Shown piece after piece: positions 26,674-35,803 of a DNA stretch of 64,000 bases. Origin of the DNA: Halomonas sp. SpR8 (GTDB taxonomy: Bacteria > Pseudomonadota > Gammaproteobacteria > Pseudomonadales > Halomonadaceae); assembly GCF_031010195.1 (NCBI RefSeq), contig NZ_JAUAMC010000007.1, positions 1 to 64,000 on the forward strand, given 5' to 3'. Position 1 is the first letter of the stretch. Every line of letters starts with the position of its first letter. The position numbers were made by a program, and so were the translations under genes. The notes under the pieces were generated by a model. It was not told the origin of the DNA and did no database searches. It was given only the letters and a program-made list of their open reading frames with translations.

Positions 26674-28491
26674 ATGAACCACCGCTTCCACACCACCGCT
26701 ACATTAGCGGCTTTTGCCATGGCCGCACTTCCAATGGCCGTTCAAGCCCAAGCTACCGAGCAAAGTAGTCGTGCGGCCTCAACCGAGGCGACGCTCAATC
26801 CTGTGGTCGTTACCGCAGCACTTGCTCCGCGTACCGCCAATGAGAGCCTATCGTCGGTAACCGTGATCGATGAGGCCACCTTTCGCCGTCAGGATCCGGT
26901 AAGCATTACCGATCTTTTCCGCGGTCAGCCGGGCGTAGATGTCTCTTCAAATGGTAGTTTTGGTAAAAACAGCAGCGTCTATATCCGTGGTACCGGCAGT
27001 AGCCAAAACGTGCTGTTAATTGACGGCATTCGACTACGTTCGGCTACTAGCGGTGGGGCGGCGTGGTCGTACCTAGATCCGCGTATGTTTGACCGCGCAG
27101 AAATTGTCCGTGGCCCACGGGGTAGCTTATATGGCGCTGATGCCATTGGTGGTGTTATCCAGCTGTTTACCCCGCAGGCTAGCGAGGAAGGTCCACAGCC
27201 ACGCATTTCTGTAGGTGGGGGCTCTTTTAATACGCAGCGGTTAAGTGCAGGTATTAGTGGCCGAGAAGGAGGCACGAGCTACAGTTTCGCGGGAAGTCAT
27301 TTTAATACCGAGGGTCAACCCATTCGCCGCGATGGTGATGATAAAGGCTACGACAACACTTCGGCTATGGCGCGAGTTTCCCATACGTTTGAAACCGGCG
27401 CAGAGATGGGCGTATTAGCACTGAGAGCCAGGGGTAACAACGAATATGACGGTGGCGAAAACGACTTTGTTCAGCAAGTCGCAGGCGTTTATGGCGAACT
27501 CCCGCTAACCGACAACTGGCGTAGTCGTCTCACCCTGAGTGAGGCGCGTGATGAGAGCGATAATATCGACGACTTTGGTGATTCGGTATTCGATACCAAA
27601 GTACGTACAGCCCGTTGGGAGAATACTTTTACAAGTGGTGCGCATGAGCTTATCGCTGGCGTTGAATACAGCGAAGACCAGGTCAGCGGTACCACCGATT
27701 ACGACGAAACTAGCCGCAGTAATGCGGCAGTTTTTTCTCAAGCGCTGCTGGATTTCTCACCTGTTACGCTGCAAGCAAGCCTAAGGTTTGATGACAACGA
27801 ATCCTATGGTGAAGAAGTCACCGGTAGTTTGGGATTGGGCTATGACGTAGATGGGCACCACACACTACGGGCAAACTACGGTACCGCTTTTAATGCACCT
27901 ACTTATAATCAGCTTTACTTCCCAGGCTTTGGTAACCCTGATCTAGAGGCTGAAACGTCTGACACTATTGAAGTGGGCGTGCGTGGCCAGTACAGCAGTT
28001 GGTTTTGGGATGCCGCGCTTTATCAAACGGATATTGATAACCTAATCGCTGGCCAGGGGCTGCAAACCAATGTCCCTGAAAGCCGTATTCGTGGCGCGGA
28101 ACTGGCCGCTGGCCTTCAGCTCGATGATTGGACGCTGGCAGCCGCGCTGACCTATACCGACCCCGAAAATCGTCAGACAGGTAACCGCCTGCAGAACCGC
28201 GCTACCCAAAGTGTTCGTTTGGATGCGGATCGTGAGTTAGGTGAGTGGTCATTCGGTGGGTCATGGGTCGCGCAGAATCATCGCTACCGCGATGCGCAGA
28301 ACGCAGATCGGCTAAGCGGCTATGGGCTAGTGAATCTTCGTGCCGGCTGGCAGTTTGCCCCGCTTTGGAGTGCTCGGGTGACCCTAGAAAATGCGCTGGA
28401 TCAAGACTACATCACGACGCGTTCATTTGATGGCGCTGACTACATTAACGCAGGCCGAGCAGGCTTCTTGAGTGTTCATTTTGGCCAATAG
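26674..28491 (+). CDS. btuB: TonB-dependent cobalamin receptor
   Basis: This outer-membrane receptor of about 605 residues imports cobalamin with TonB energy. It has a signal peptide (MNHRFHTTATLAAFAMAALP...AQA), a TonB-box-like NPVVVTAALAPR, and a plug domain with DLFRGQPGVDVSSNG, VYIRGTGSSQNVLLIDG and IVRGPRGSLYGADAIGG. The beta-barrel ends in a terminal aromatic-type strand. An upstream extension of the frame runs through the riboswitch and is not coding; the ATG at 26674 starts the signal peptide. The B12 riboswitch and btuFCD neighbours support specificity. Confidence 0.93.
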   Translation: MNHRFHTTATLAAFAMAALPMAVQAQATEQSSRAASTEATLNPVVVTAALAPRTANESLSSVTVIDEATFRRQDPVSITDLFRGQPGVDVSSNGSFGKNSSVYIRGTGSSQNVLLIDGIRLRSATSGGAAWSYLDPRMFDRAEIVRGPRGSLYGADAIGGVIQLFTPQASEEGPQPRISVGGGSFNTQRLSAGISGREGGTSYSFAGSHFNTEGQPIRRDGDDKGYDNTSAMARVSHTFETGAEMGVLALRARGNNEYDGGENDFVQQVAGVYGELPLTDNWRSRLTLSEARDESDNIDDFGDSVFDTKVRTARWENTFTSGAHELIAGVEYSEDQVSGTTDYDETSRSNAAVFSQALLDFSPVTLQASLRFDDNESYGEEVTGSLGLGYDVDGHHTLRANYGTAFNAPTYNQLYFPGFGNPDLEAETSDTIEVGVRGQYSSWFWDAALYQTDIDNLIAGQGLQTNVPESRIRGAELAAGLQLDDWTLAAALTYTDPENRQTGNRLQNRATQSVRLDADRELGEWSFGGSWVAQNHRYRDAQNADRLSGYGLVNLRAGWQFAPLWSARVTLENALDQDYITTRSFDGADYINAGRAGFLSVHFGQ

Positions 28492-29395
28492 AAAACGTGG
28501 TGTAACGCGCGGGGCCCTGGGCCTCGCGCTGCTATTAGTGACAACCGTGGCATCGGCACACGACCACTCGCGCTGCGCCGTGGATGATCGTGGCCGAGAG
28601 GTCTGTCTTTACAATGCGGCTCAGCGTATTGCCACGCTGTCGCCCGGTGCGACTGAGCTGACCTATGCCGCTGGCGCAGGGGATCAAGTGGTCGCGGTCG
28701 TTTCCTATAGCGACTACCCGCCGGAAGCCAAAGAGGTTGCCTCAGTGGGCAGCCACACCCGAATTGATTTAGAAAAGCTGGTGGGCTTGGCTCCCGATTT
28801 AGTCATTGGCTGGGTAACCGGCAACCCGGCTGAACAGCTTGAAACCCTCGAAGCCTTGGGCATGCCGGTGTTCTATATTGAACCCCGCGATATGGAGGGC
28901 GTGGCCAGCGCCATTGAACGTTTGGCGAGGCTGGCGGGCACTGAAGCGGCCGGTCAGGCGGTGGCTGATAATTTCCGAGATACCATGGCCGCGCTTGAAG
29001 CGCGCTACGGTGATCGCGAGCCGGTACCCACGTTCTATCAAGTATGGGACGAGCCGCTGATGAGCGTTAACGACCAGCACCTAATTGGCCAAGTGGTCGA
29101 AATGTGTGGCGGGGTGAATGTGTTTGGCGGGCTGTCGCGGCTGGTGCCGCGTATCGATGATGAGGCCGTGTTAGCAGCGAATCCAGAAGCGATTGTTGCC
29201 GGGGGCATGGGCGAAGAGAACCGTCACTGGCTGACCCACTGGGAGCAGTACCCTAACTTGATGGCGGTTGAGAAAGATAGCCTCTTTTTTGTGCCGCCTT
29301 CGCTGATTCAACGGCCCACACCGCGCCTGATGAAGGGCACCCAGATACTCTGTGAGAAACTTGATATCGCCCGTCAAAAACGCGAGCGACGTTAA
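28472..29395 (+). CDS. btuF: Periplasmic cobalamin-binding protein
   Basis: This 307-residue class III substrate-binding protein has a hydrophobic N-terminal signal (ALGLALLLVTTVASA) and family blocks RIATLSPGATELTYAAGAGD, VSYSDYPPEAK and LVGLAPDLVIGW typical of BtuF. It would hand vitamin B12 to BtuCD. The GTG start lies inside the end of btuB (20-bp overlap), pointing to coupled translation. The conserved tryptophan and proline positions of the cleft appear in VWDEPLMSV. The C-terminus is charged and ends at the btuC start. Confidence 0.92.
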   Translation: MFILANRKRGVTRGALGLALLLVTTVASAHDHSRCAVDDRGREVCLYNAAQRIATLSPGATELTYAAGAGDQVVAVVSYSDYPPEAKEVASVGSHTRIDLEKLVGLAPDLVIGWVTGNPAEQLETLEALGMPVFYIEPRDMEGVASAIERLARLAGTEAAGQAVADNFRDTMAALEARYGDREPVPTFYQVWDEPLMSVNDQHLIGQVVEMCGGVNVFGGLSRLVPRIDDEAVLAANPEAIVAGGMGEENRHWLTHWEQYPNLMAVEKDSLFFVPPSLIQRPTPRLMKGTQILCEKLDIARQKRERR

Positions 29396-30381
29396 TGCTA
29401 GCGCGGCTAGGGTTTCCGCTTGGCTTGTTGTTGCTAGCCGCGCTGGCTTCGCTACTTATTGCCCTTGGCGTCGGCAGCGCACAGATTTCTCCGGCGCAAA
29501 TTTGGGACGTGGCGCTTGGTCATATAGGGCAGGGTGGAGGTGACGCCCTGGCGCGTACCATGGTGATGGAGTTGCGCCTACCTAGGGCGCTCTCGGCGTT
29601 TGCCGTCGGCGGTTTGTTGGCGGTCGCGGGCGCCTTGATGCAGGTGCTACTGCGCAATCCTCTCGCTGACCCTTATGTGCTGGGCCTTTCCGGCGGTGCC
29701 TCTATTGGCGCACTGGCTGCCATGCTGGGTGGGTTAGGCGGGCTGGCGATTTCCAGCTCGGCATTTGGCGGCGCCTTGCTATCGACATTTTTAGTCTTTG
29801 GCTTGGCCCACGGCAGCGGCAGTTGGACACCTTCGCGGCTGCTGCTTACCGGTGTCGTGGTCGCGGCGGGGTGGGGCGCTGTGATTACCTTGATGCTGGC
29901 GTTGAGCCCCGCCGAACGCTTGCCGGGCATGCTCTACTGGCTGATGGGTGATCTCGCCTACGCGCGTACCCCTTGGCCGCCGTTACTGCTTTTATTGGCT
30001 ACCTGCGTGGTGCTGATTCCGCTGGGGCGCAGCCTAAATGTGCTGGCCCGTGGCCCACAGCAAGCCGCTGCGCTGGGCGTTGCGGTCAGGCCGCTGGAGT
30101 GGTGCATTTACATTGCCGCCAGTCTGCTCACCGCCGCGGCCGTGACCACCGCAGGCAGCATAGGCTTTGTCGGTTTAGTGGTACCGCATATGCTGCGCCT
30201 GCTGTTAGGCAACGACCAGCGGCTGATACTGCCCGCCTGTGCGCTGGCAGGCGGCACGCTATTGGTGCTGGCGGATACACTAGCGCGCACCATGATTGCA
30301 CCAGAGCAACTCCCCGTTGGAGTTATTACCGCGCTACTGGGCGTGCCCACTTTTCTGTTTCTGCTCTACCGGAGCCGCTGA
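29395..30381 (+). CDS. btuC: Cobalamin ABC transporter permease
   Basis: This 328-residue FecCD-family permease has about ten membrane helices. Family motifs include LRLPRALSAFAVGGLLAVAGALMQ, LLRNPLADPYVLGLSGGASIGA and GFVGLVVPHMLRLLLG, the last being the cytoplasmic coupling region. The start overlaps the btuF stop (TAATG) and its stop overlaps btuD (ATGA). With btuF and btuD it forms a complete importer. Confidence 0.93.
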   Translation: MLARLGFPLGLLLLAALASLLIALGVGSAQISPAQIWDVALGHIGQGGGDALARTMVMELRLPRALSAFAVGGLLAVAGALMQVLLRNPLADPYVLGLSGGASIGALAAMLGGLGGLAISSSAFGGALLSTFLVFGLAHGSGSWTPSRLLLTGVVVAAGWGAVITLMLALSPAERLPGMLYWLMGDLAYARTPWPPLLLLLATCVVLIPLGRSLNVLARGPQQAAALGVAVRPLEWCIYIAASLLTAAAVTTAGSIGFVGLVVPHMLRLLLGNDQRLILPACALAGGTLLVLADTLARTMIAPEQLPVGVITALLGVPTFLFLLYRSR

Positions 30382-31151
30382 TGAGCGTACTGGCTACCCG
30401 AGACCTCATCATCGACGTACCGGGACGTGAAGGCGGCACGCCGCTTAATTTAACCGTTGAACCAGGCCAGGTGTGGGGTGTGTTAGGCCCAAACGGTGCG
30501 GGTAAAACCACACTGCTGCATACCTTGGCAGGGCTGCATGCCCCACGTTCAGGCAGCGTTCAACTCAACGACGCAGCGCTTGGTCAGCTGCGCCGCCGCC
30601 ACATCGCCCAGCGTTTAGGCGTGGTATTTCAAGATCGCCAAGATGGCTTCCCGGCGACTGTGTTGGAAACGGCACTGATTGGCCGCCATCCCTACCTATC
30701 CCCATGGCAGATGGAGGGCGCCGATGACTACGCCCGCGCCGAAGCCGCCCTGGAGCGCCTGGATGTGGCGCACCTGCGCGACCGCTTGGTCAGCACGCTT
30801 TCCGGTGGCGAGCGCCAGCGGGTGGCAATAGCTACTGTGCTGACCCAGGCGCCCAACCTGTGGTTGGCCGACGAGCCCACCAACCATCTTGATCTTCACC
30901 ACCAGAGCGCTGTAATGGCGCTGATGGCAGAACAGGCTGCTAAAAGCCAAGCCGTAGTGATGTGTCTACACGACCTAAACCTGGCTGCCCGCTGGTGCGA
31001 CCATATTTTACTGCTCTATCCCAATGGCGAAGCGTGCTGGGGCCCGCGAGATAGCATGCTGGTGCCCAGTGCTTTAGAAAGCCTCTACCGCCAGCGACTA
31101 GCAGTGGTAGAAGTGGATGGCGTGCCGGTTTTTGTGCCGATAAAAGGGTGA
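30381..31151 (+). CDS. btuD: Cobalamin ABC transporter ATPase
   Basis: This 256-residue ATPase powers BtuC. Visible motifs are Walker A GPNGAGKTT near residue 40, the Q-loop VVFQDRQDGFP, the signature LSGGERQR, and Walker B with D-loop LADEPTNHLDL; the switch histidine is in CLHDLNLAA. A longer reading frame extends upstream through btuC, but the ATG at 30381, overlapping the btuC stop, starts the homologous part. It ends the riboswitch-controlled unit. Confidence 0.93.
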   Translation: MSVLATRDLIIDVPGREGGTPLNLTVEPGQVWGVLGPNGAGKTTLLHTLAGLHAPRSGSVQLNDAALGQLRRRHIAQRLGVVFQDRQDGFPATVLETALIGRHPYLSPWQMEGADDYARAEAALERLDVAHLRDRLVSTLSGGERQRVAIATVLTQAPNLWLADEPTNHLDLHHQSAVMALMAEQAAKSQAVVMCLHDLNLAARWCDHILLLYPNGEACWGPRDSMLVPSALESLYRQRLAVVEVDGVPVFVPIKG

Positions 31152-31207
31152 TGCTGGTTTTAATGCGCAGCCAATTAAGGATAAATCCTCAAATGCTGCG
31201 GAAAAGG

Positions 31208-31498
31208 TTATTTAACGCGTCGATTGGCAATCTTATAGACTTCTTTATCGCGCCTAGCCCCCTCGGCAATAATTAATACCTGAATGGCGTCACCGTCCAG
31301 CTTGTAAACAATGTTAATGTTGCCGGTGCGCATCCGCCGACATCCCGCCAGGGTACCCCGAAGCGGTTTTCCAAGCTTGCCGGGTTCTCCGTCGCGGATG
31401 CGTTCCTCGATGACGTCAAGGATAAGCTTTGCGGCGGCAGAGCCCCGTCTCGCCAAATCCCGTTGGACGTGAGGGCGGTAAATAACCTACCAAGCCAT
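31208..31498 (-). pseudogene. RelE/ParE-type toxin with a nonsense codon at position 4
   Basis: From an ATG at 31498 the frame reads MAW, then TAG, then VIYRPHVQRDLARRG and a complete RelE-like body (KLGKPLRGTLAGCRRMRTGNINIVYKLDG, AEGARRDKEVYK). Without the TAG the protein would have 96 residues, normal for the family. Translation could restart at a TTG (31456), which would give 82 residues but lack the first strand. The antitoxin gene just upstream is also interrupted. Confidence 0.7.
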
Positions 31499-31501
31499 TG
31501 A

Positions 31502-31747
31502 TTATTCGCCCTGGCTGAAGAGCAAGCGCATATCGTCGTGAGAGAACGCCTGGTCAACTTGCTTGCCAAGCGATCATCGAACGATGACCTCAATGCGCAG
31601 CCCTTCCAATTCGTCTATTAACTTCTGGTACTCCTGAACATTCATAAGGACGGCTGCTGTCAGGTTGTCTTGGTACTCAATTAGAAAACGCTTTGACTTT
31701 AAATGTCCGGTAGAAGTGATGGCCCACCATGAAAGCTCCTCAACCAT
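31502..31747 (-). pseudogene. Phd/YefM-like antitoxin with an internal nonsense codon
   Basis: The frame starts with MVEELSWWAITSTGHLKSKR and contains TAAVLMNVQEYQKLIDELEG, which is the characteristic core of Phd/YefM antitoxins. A TGA at codon 58 interrupts it; the same frame continues for 23 codons (SLGKQVDQAFSHDDMRLLFSQGE) to a stop four bases before the toxin start. The arrangement antitoxin then toxin on one strand is the usual one. Both genes of the pair carry a stop. Confidence 0.65.
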
Positions 31748-31939
31748 CTAATGAATGTATTGCACTCTGGGTCTTCGTTCACCCAGTTATTGAAAAATAA
31801 ATAATAAGCCATTGGCTAAATTGTGTTTACGGAATTTTCTTTTTCTAAACAATTTATGTCTTAAGTGAAAAAGTCATTCGTTGAGTTTCAGGAGGATAAT
31901 AAGCGTTGTGTTGTCAACCGTTATAAAGAGGCCGTACGA

Positions 31940-32779
31940 ATGGAAAAGCTCATTATTACCGCTGCAGTAAACGGTGGAATAACCTCACGCGGAAAAAATC
32001 CGAGTGTTCCTTACACTCCTGAAGAAATTGCTGAGTCTATTTACCAGTGCTGGCAGGCTGGTGCGAGTATTGCCCGTATACATGCTCGCGACTCGGAAGG
32101 TAGCCCAAGCTACGACTTCAATGTATGGAGAGAGATTGTTGAGAGAGTTCGCGAACGCTGTGATATTTTAATTAATTTAAGTACTTCCGGACTAAATCTT
32201 CCTCCACATTTAGCTCCAGAAGAGGCATGGAATCATCTTTCTCTATGCCCTGAAATTGCATCTTTTAATTGCGGGTCAGTTAATCATGGGGCTAAGCCGT
32301 TTGTTAATCCACCTGCATTGGCTAAAAAACTTGCCGAAGATATTAATAGGTTCAACGTGATTCCGGAGGTTGAGGTTTATCACTCAGGTGTAATTAACGA
32401 AGCGGTATCTTTGGGAAAGGAGGGCTTTCTGAAATTACCGATGCTCTTCTCTTTTGCTATGGGAATTCACGGAGGTGTGACAGCTGAATGTAAAAATTTA
32501 ATGAATCTTATAGATAATATACCTGATGATAGTATGTGGTCTGCTATAGGGATTGGTAGAAAACAGCTGCCAATTAATATACACACAATACTTCTTGGAG
32601 GTCACGTCCGCACGGGGTTGGAAGATAATGTTTATTATAATAAAGGGGAGTTAGCAACTGGAAGTGCTCAGCTTGTGGAGCGCATCGTTCGCATTGCACG
32701 TGAGCTTGGGCGTGATATTTCAAGTCCCGATGAAACCAGAGAGGCCATCGGGCTTAATTTTGAGAGGGCAGTTGCATGA
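31940..32779 (+). CDS. BKACE (DUF849) family enzyme
   Basis: This protein of about 279 residues is a beta-keto acid cleavage enzyme homologue. BKACE enzymes condense a beta-keto acid with acetyl-CoA to give acetoacetate and another acyl-CoA. The family's IITAAVNGG start, the zinc site region and GGHVRTGLEDNVYY near residues 215-230 are seen. The first zinc histidine of the HxH motif appears to be Arg46 (ARIHARD), with His48 kept. The ATG at 31940 gives the family N-terminus; a GTG at 31865 would add 25 residues. It overlaps the HemB homologue by 4 bp and is A+T-rich. Confidence 0.8.
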   Translation: MEKLIITAAVNGGITSRGKNPSVPYTPEEIAESIYQCWQAGASIARIHARDSEGSPSYDFNVWREIVERVRERCDILINLSTSGLNLPPHLAPEEAWNHLSLCPEIASFNCGSVNHGAKPFVNPPALAKKLAEDINRFNVIPEVEVYHSGVINEAVSLGKEGFLKLPMLFSFAMGIHGGVTAECKNLMNLIDNIPDDSMWSAIGIGRKQLPINIHTILLGGHVRTGLEDNVYYNKGELATGSAQLVERIVRIARELGRDISSPDETREAIGLNFERAVA

Positions 32780-33744
32780 GTATAGTTCATCGCCCCCGCC
32801 GGATGCGTAAAAATAATGAATTTCGTCAACTTGTTAAAGAAAACGGTTTAACTCTGAGTGATTTAGTACAACCTATATTTATCGAGGAGGTTGCAATTGA
32901 GCGTACTCCTATAAAGGAACTCCCAGGTATTTGTCGAATACCTGAATCATTGCTTTGTGAAGAGATAGAGTCACTTTATGAGCTAGGTATCCGTTACGTC
33001 ATGCCATTTGGAATATCCCATAATAAAGATGGCCTTGGTAGTGATACTCTTTCCAATGATGGGTTGCTGGCACGCATGATTCGTACCATTAAGAAATGTA
33101 GATCCGATATGCTGGTTATTCCAGATATCTGTTTCTGCGAATACACCACTCATGGCCACTGTGGAGTAGTTACGGAAGGACAAGTTGACAACGACAAAAC
33201 TGTCGAAAACCTAGTTAAGCAATCCCTTGTTGCTGCTCAAGCAGGTGCTGATATGTTAGCACCATCATCTATGATGGACGGGCAGGTGGGGGCAATACGT
33301 CATGCACTGGATAAATCTGGTTATACCGAGGTTGCCATACTGGCCCATGCGGTAAAGTTTTCATCTGCTTTTTATGGCCCCTTTCGTTCCGCAGTTGACT
33401 GTAAGCTTGAAGGCGATCGTCTAGGTTATCAAGCGGATAATGCAAATGGCCGTCAGGCTATGATTGAAGCCCGCCTTGATGAGGAACAAGGGGCTGACAT
33501 TCTGATGGTAAAACCTGGTACGCCCTATTTAGACATCGTTAGCCAACTTCGAAATCGCACTGATCTTCCTTTAGCTATTTACCAAGTAGCCGGTGAATAT
33601 GCCGCTATCAAATTCGGCTCGCAAGCTGGTGCTTTAGATGAAAAAGAAACCGTCATGGAGGTCATGACAGGTTTCAAACGTGCAGGCGCCGACATCATAG
33701 TTAGTTACTATGCACACCAAATAGCTCAGTGGCTAAGTGAATAA
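32776..33744 (+). CDS. hemB: Delta-aminolevulinate dehydratase homologue
   Basis: This 322-residue protein is close to HemB, which condenses two 5-aminolevulinate molecules to porphobilinogen. Both Schiff-base lysines (K194 in HAVKFSSAFYGPFR, K246 in ILMVKPGTPYLDI) and the zinc cysteines (C119, C121, C129) are kept. The active-site arginine segment reads GDRLGYQ rather than GDRKSYQ. The A+T-rich DNA and the coupled BKACE gene suggest an acquired paralogue rather than the housekeeping copy, which cannot be seen in the window. Its true substrate could be an aminolevulinate analogue. Confidence 0.85.
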   Translation: MSIVHRPRRMRKNNEFRQLVKENGLTLSDLVQPIFIEEVAIERTPIKELPGICRIPESLLCEEIESLYELGIRYVMPFGISHNKDGLGSDTLSNDGLLARMIRTIKKCRSDMLVIPDICFCEYTTHGHCGVVTEGQVDNDKTVENLVKQSLVAAQAGADMLAPSSMMDGQVGAIRHALDKSGYTEVAILAHAVKFSSAFYGPFRSAVDCKLEGDRLGYQADNANGRQAMIEARLDEEQGADILMVKPGTPYLDIVSQLRNRTDLPLAIYQVAGEYAAIKFGSQAGALDEKETVMEVMTGFKRAGADIIVSYYAHQIAQWLSE

Positions 33745-33831
33745 AACCATAGGCTGAAACATGGCTATATGAGGTGCCTGCTTGGCGGACAGCTCAGTTA
33801 ACACCTCCATCTTGTTCATGGGCGCTATGCA

Positions 33832-33866
33832 CTATGTGCTATGTGCTATGTGCTATGTGCTATGTG
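33832..33866. repeat. Five perfect copies of a 7-bp repeat
   Basis: CTATGTG is repeated five times in tandem, preceded by a related GCTATGCA. It lies in the gap between the convergent HemB-like gene and the EamA gene. Perfect heptamers often vary in number by slippage, so this is a candidate variable locus. No coding frame spans it. Confidence 0.85.
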
Positions 33867-33911
33867 TGTAGGTGTTGGACAAGGAATGGCTATCATTGTT
33901 GAACGCTGTGA

Positions 33912-34838
33912 CTAGCTAGACTTGATTTTCAAAGCTGTCCCGCGAGCATAATGTTTGCGGGACATGATGAACAAACCTGCACCTACCAACGCACCGCCTA
34001 TAATCTCGTGCCATTCAGGACGTTGTCCGATCAACATGAATGCAACCAGGGCAGCGAATAGTGGACAGAGAAACAGGAAGCCGCTCGTATGCACGGAGCC
34101 GCCAATCTTTAACGCCGCAAACCAAAGCCCTATCGCCCCAGTCGATGCGGGAATTGCCAGCCACATAAACATTCCCCAATGGTAAGCATCAGTGGGTAGA
34201 GAAAAAGGCTGTTTGCTGAATGCTGCTATCGCAATAAGCAGCAGAGAGCCAAGCAGCATTTGCCAGAAGGTGACTATCCAGGGAGAATACGTAATTGCAA
34301 ATTTCTTGCTTAACACGGTGGAGCATGCCCAGCAGGTTGAAGCTAACATAACAAACACTTCCCCATGCCCGATCCCATGGGTTCCATCACTGTCGATACC
34401 AATGCAGATCACCACGCCAATAAATGCAAAAGCTAAGCCTATCAGAGCAAGTGTAGATGAATGTTCCCCCAGAATCAGCCAGGCTAAGACAACCACTATT
34501 AGAGGATTACTGGCCATTAGGATAGCTGCTATTGAGGAGGTAGTCGCTGTTAGTCCAATATTGAGCAGCGACATTACTCCCGCAGTCTGAAATCCACCAA
34601 TTATTAACAGTTTTATCCAAGGAAGGTCTTTAAAAAATATCTTATGCTTTCGCATTTGCATCAAAACAAAAGGCGATAAAGATACTGCTGCGATAAGGAA
34701 GCGAGCAGATGCTAACCACAAAGGCGACATATCTTCCATGACGATCTTTGTGCTGACAAAAGAAGATCCTTGCAGAAACGTGGATGCGATTATCAGAAAG
34801 TAATAGTGCTCAGTCAGTGGTTTTAGCGAAAGCTTCAT
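33912..34838 (-). CDS. EamA-family (DMT) exporter
   Basis: This 308-residue protein has ten predicted membrane segments in two EamA repeats, with TFLQGSSFVSTKIVMEDMSPLW in the first and LASTCWACSTVLSKKFAI at the start of the second. Members export amino acids or related metabolites by proton exchange. It lies 58 bp downstream of an AraC regulator on the same strand, a common regulator-exporter pair. It faces the BKACE-HemB pair, so it might export their product, but this is a guess. Confidence 0.85.
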   Translation of the reverse strand: MKLSLKPLTEHYYFLIIASTFLQGSSFVSTKIVMEDMSPLWLASARFLIAAVSLSPFVLMQMRKHKIFFKDLPWIKLLIIGGFQTAGVMSLLNIGLTATTSSIAAILMASNPLIVVVLAWLILGEHSSTLALIGLAFAFIGVVICIGIDSDGTHGIGHGEVFVMLASTCWACSTVLSKKFAITYSPWIVTFWQMLLGSLLLIAIAAFSKQPFSLPTDAYHWGMFMWLAIPASTGAIGLWFAALKIGGSVHTSGFLFLCPLFAALVAFMLIGQRPEWHEIIGGALVGAGLFIMSRKHYARGTALKIKSS

Positions 34839-34896
34839 ATATTCCTCTACCTGCTATTTCAATAAGTAGAGGAACAATATCAATCTCATTCGAATC

Positions 34897-35721
34897 TTAT
34901 TCTTCCGTACACGACAATTTTATTTGAGAACGGGACAGGTCGTTCAAATACTCTCGCGGGGATTTTCCCGTTACACGCTTGAACATGACAGTAAATGCAC
35001 CTTGTGAAGCATATCCTAGGTCTTCAGCAACTTGGCTGACACGTTCTCCGGTGCTTAAACCCGAAATTGCGCTTACGATGCGCACCTGTTCCCTCCATTG
35101 AATAAAAGAAACACCTGTCTCGCTGCGAAATAGTCGGGTTAACGTACGAGTGGTTGCTCCGACCTCATTCGCCCAATCTGCCAATGAGCGTACATCCCCA
35201 GGATTTTCCATTAATGTATCGCATATTTTTTTCAAGCGCTTATCTCTACCCATGGGAAGCTTTAATCCAGCCTCAAATGCATGCCTCATTTCTTCCAGTG
35301 TTAGTCTCAATAAGCGCTCTTCAAAACTGTCAGGCTGGTAATTTATCGGGAAATAAGAGGCTCGGATGAGTAATTCCCGCAAGAGGGGAGTGACACCGAT
35401 ACCTACTGGATAATTAGGTAAGTTTAAGATGAATGACTCAACATTTACATATAATGTTCGTAAAGAAACCGAGGTGCTGGCACTCATTTCATGCTCTACG
35501 TCAGGGGGCATCCATACGCCACGAAACGGAGGTAACAACCAATATTCATCGCAAGTTTTTAGTCTCATGGTACCTGCGCTGGCATATATTAACTGTCCGC
35601 GCTGGTGTTGATGTGGAAGAATATGATGGCCCGCAGGGTACTCTTTGGACATTGATACCACTGGGTTTTTTGCATTTTCCCATCTATCAAGGTGCTCATT
35701 TGGTGAGTGGTCAGTATTCAT
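34897..35721 (-). CDS. AraC-family transcriptional regulator
   Basis: This 274-residue protein has an N-terminal cupin-like sensing domain (HHILPHQHQRGQLIYASAGTM, residues about 32-52) and a C-terminal pair of helix-turn-helix motifs (SLADWANEVGATTRTLTRLF and VSQVAEDLGYASQGAFTVMFKRVTG). The layout is that of AraC regulators of small exporters such as NimR. It probably controls the adjacent EamA gene. The ligand is unknown. Confidence 0.85.
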   Translation of the reverse strand: MNTDHSPNEHLDRWENAKNPVVSMSKEYPAGHHILPHQHQRGQLIYASAGTMRLKTCDEYWLLPPFRGVWMPPDVEHEMSASTSVSLRTLYVNVESFILNLPNYPVGIGVTPLLRELLIRASYFPINYQPDSFEERLLRLTLEEMRHAFEAGLKLPMGRDKRLKKICDTLMENPGDVRSLADWANEVGATTRTLTRLFRSETGVSFIQWREQVRIVSAISGLSTGERVSQVAEDLGYASQGAFTVMFKRVTGKSPREYLNDLSRSQIKLSCTEE

Positions 35722-35803
35722 TCATTCGGGGCTCAATATTTGAAAAGAAATAGATGGTAATGCCTCTGTGATCGTACCAACTTCCATCAGTTTTCATATA
35801 GAG

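Noticed and set aside
31502..31747. Frameshift in the antitoxin remnant
   Set aside because: The two halves are in the same frame (246 bp between start and final stop), so a nonsense codon, not a shift, interrupts it.
32776..33744. Zinc-sparing HemB paralogue of a Zur regulon
   Set aside because: Such paralogues lack the zinc cysteines, but C119, C121 and C129 are present here.
33832..33866. CRISPR-like array
   Set aside because: The units are 7 bp with no spacers, so this is a simple tandem repeat.
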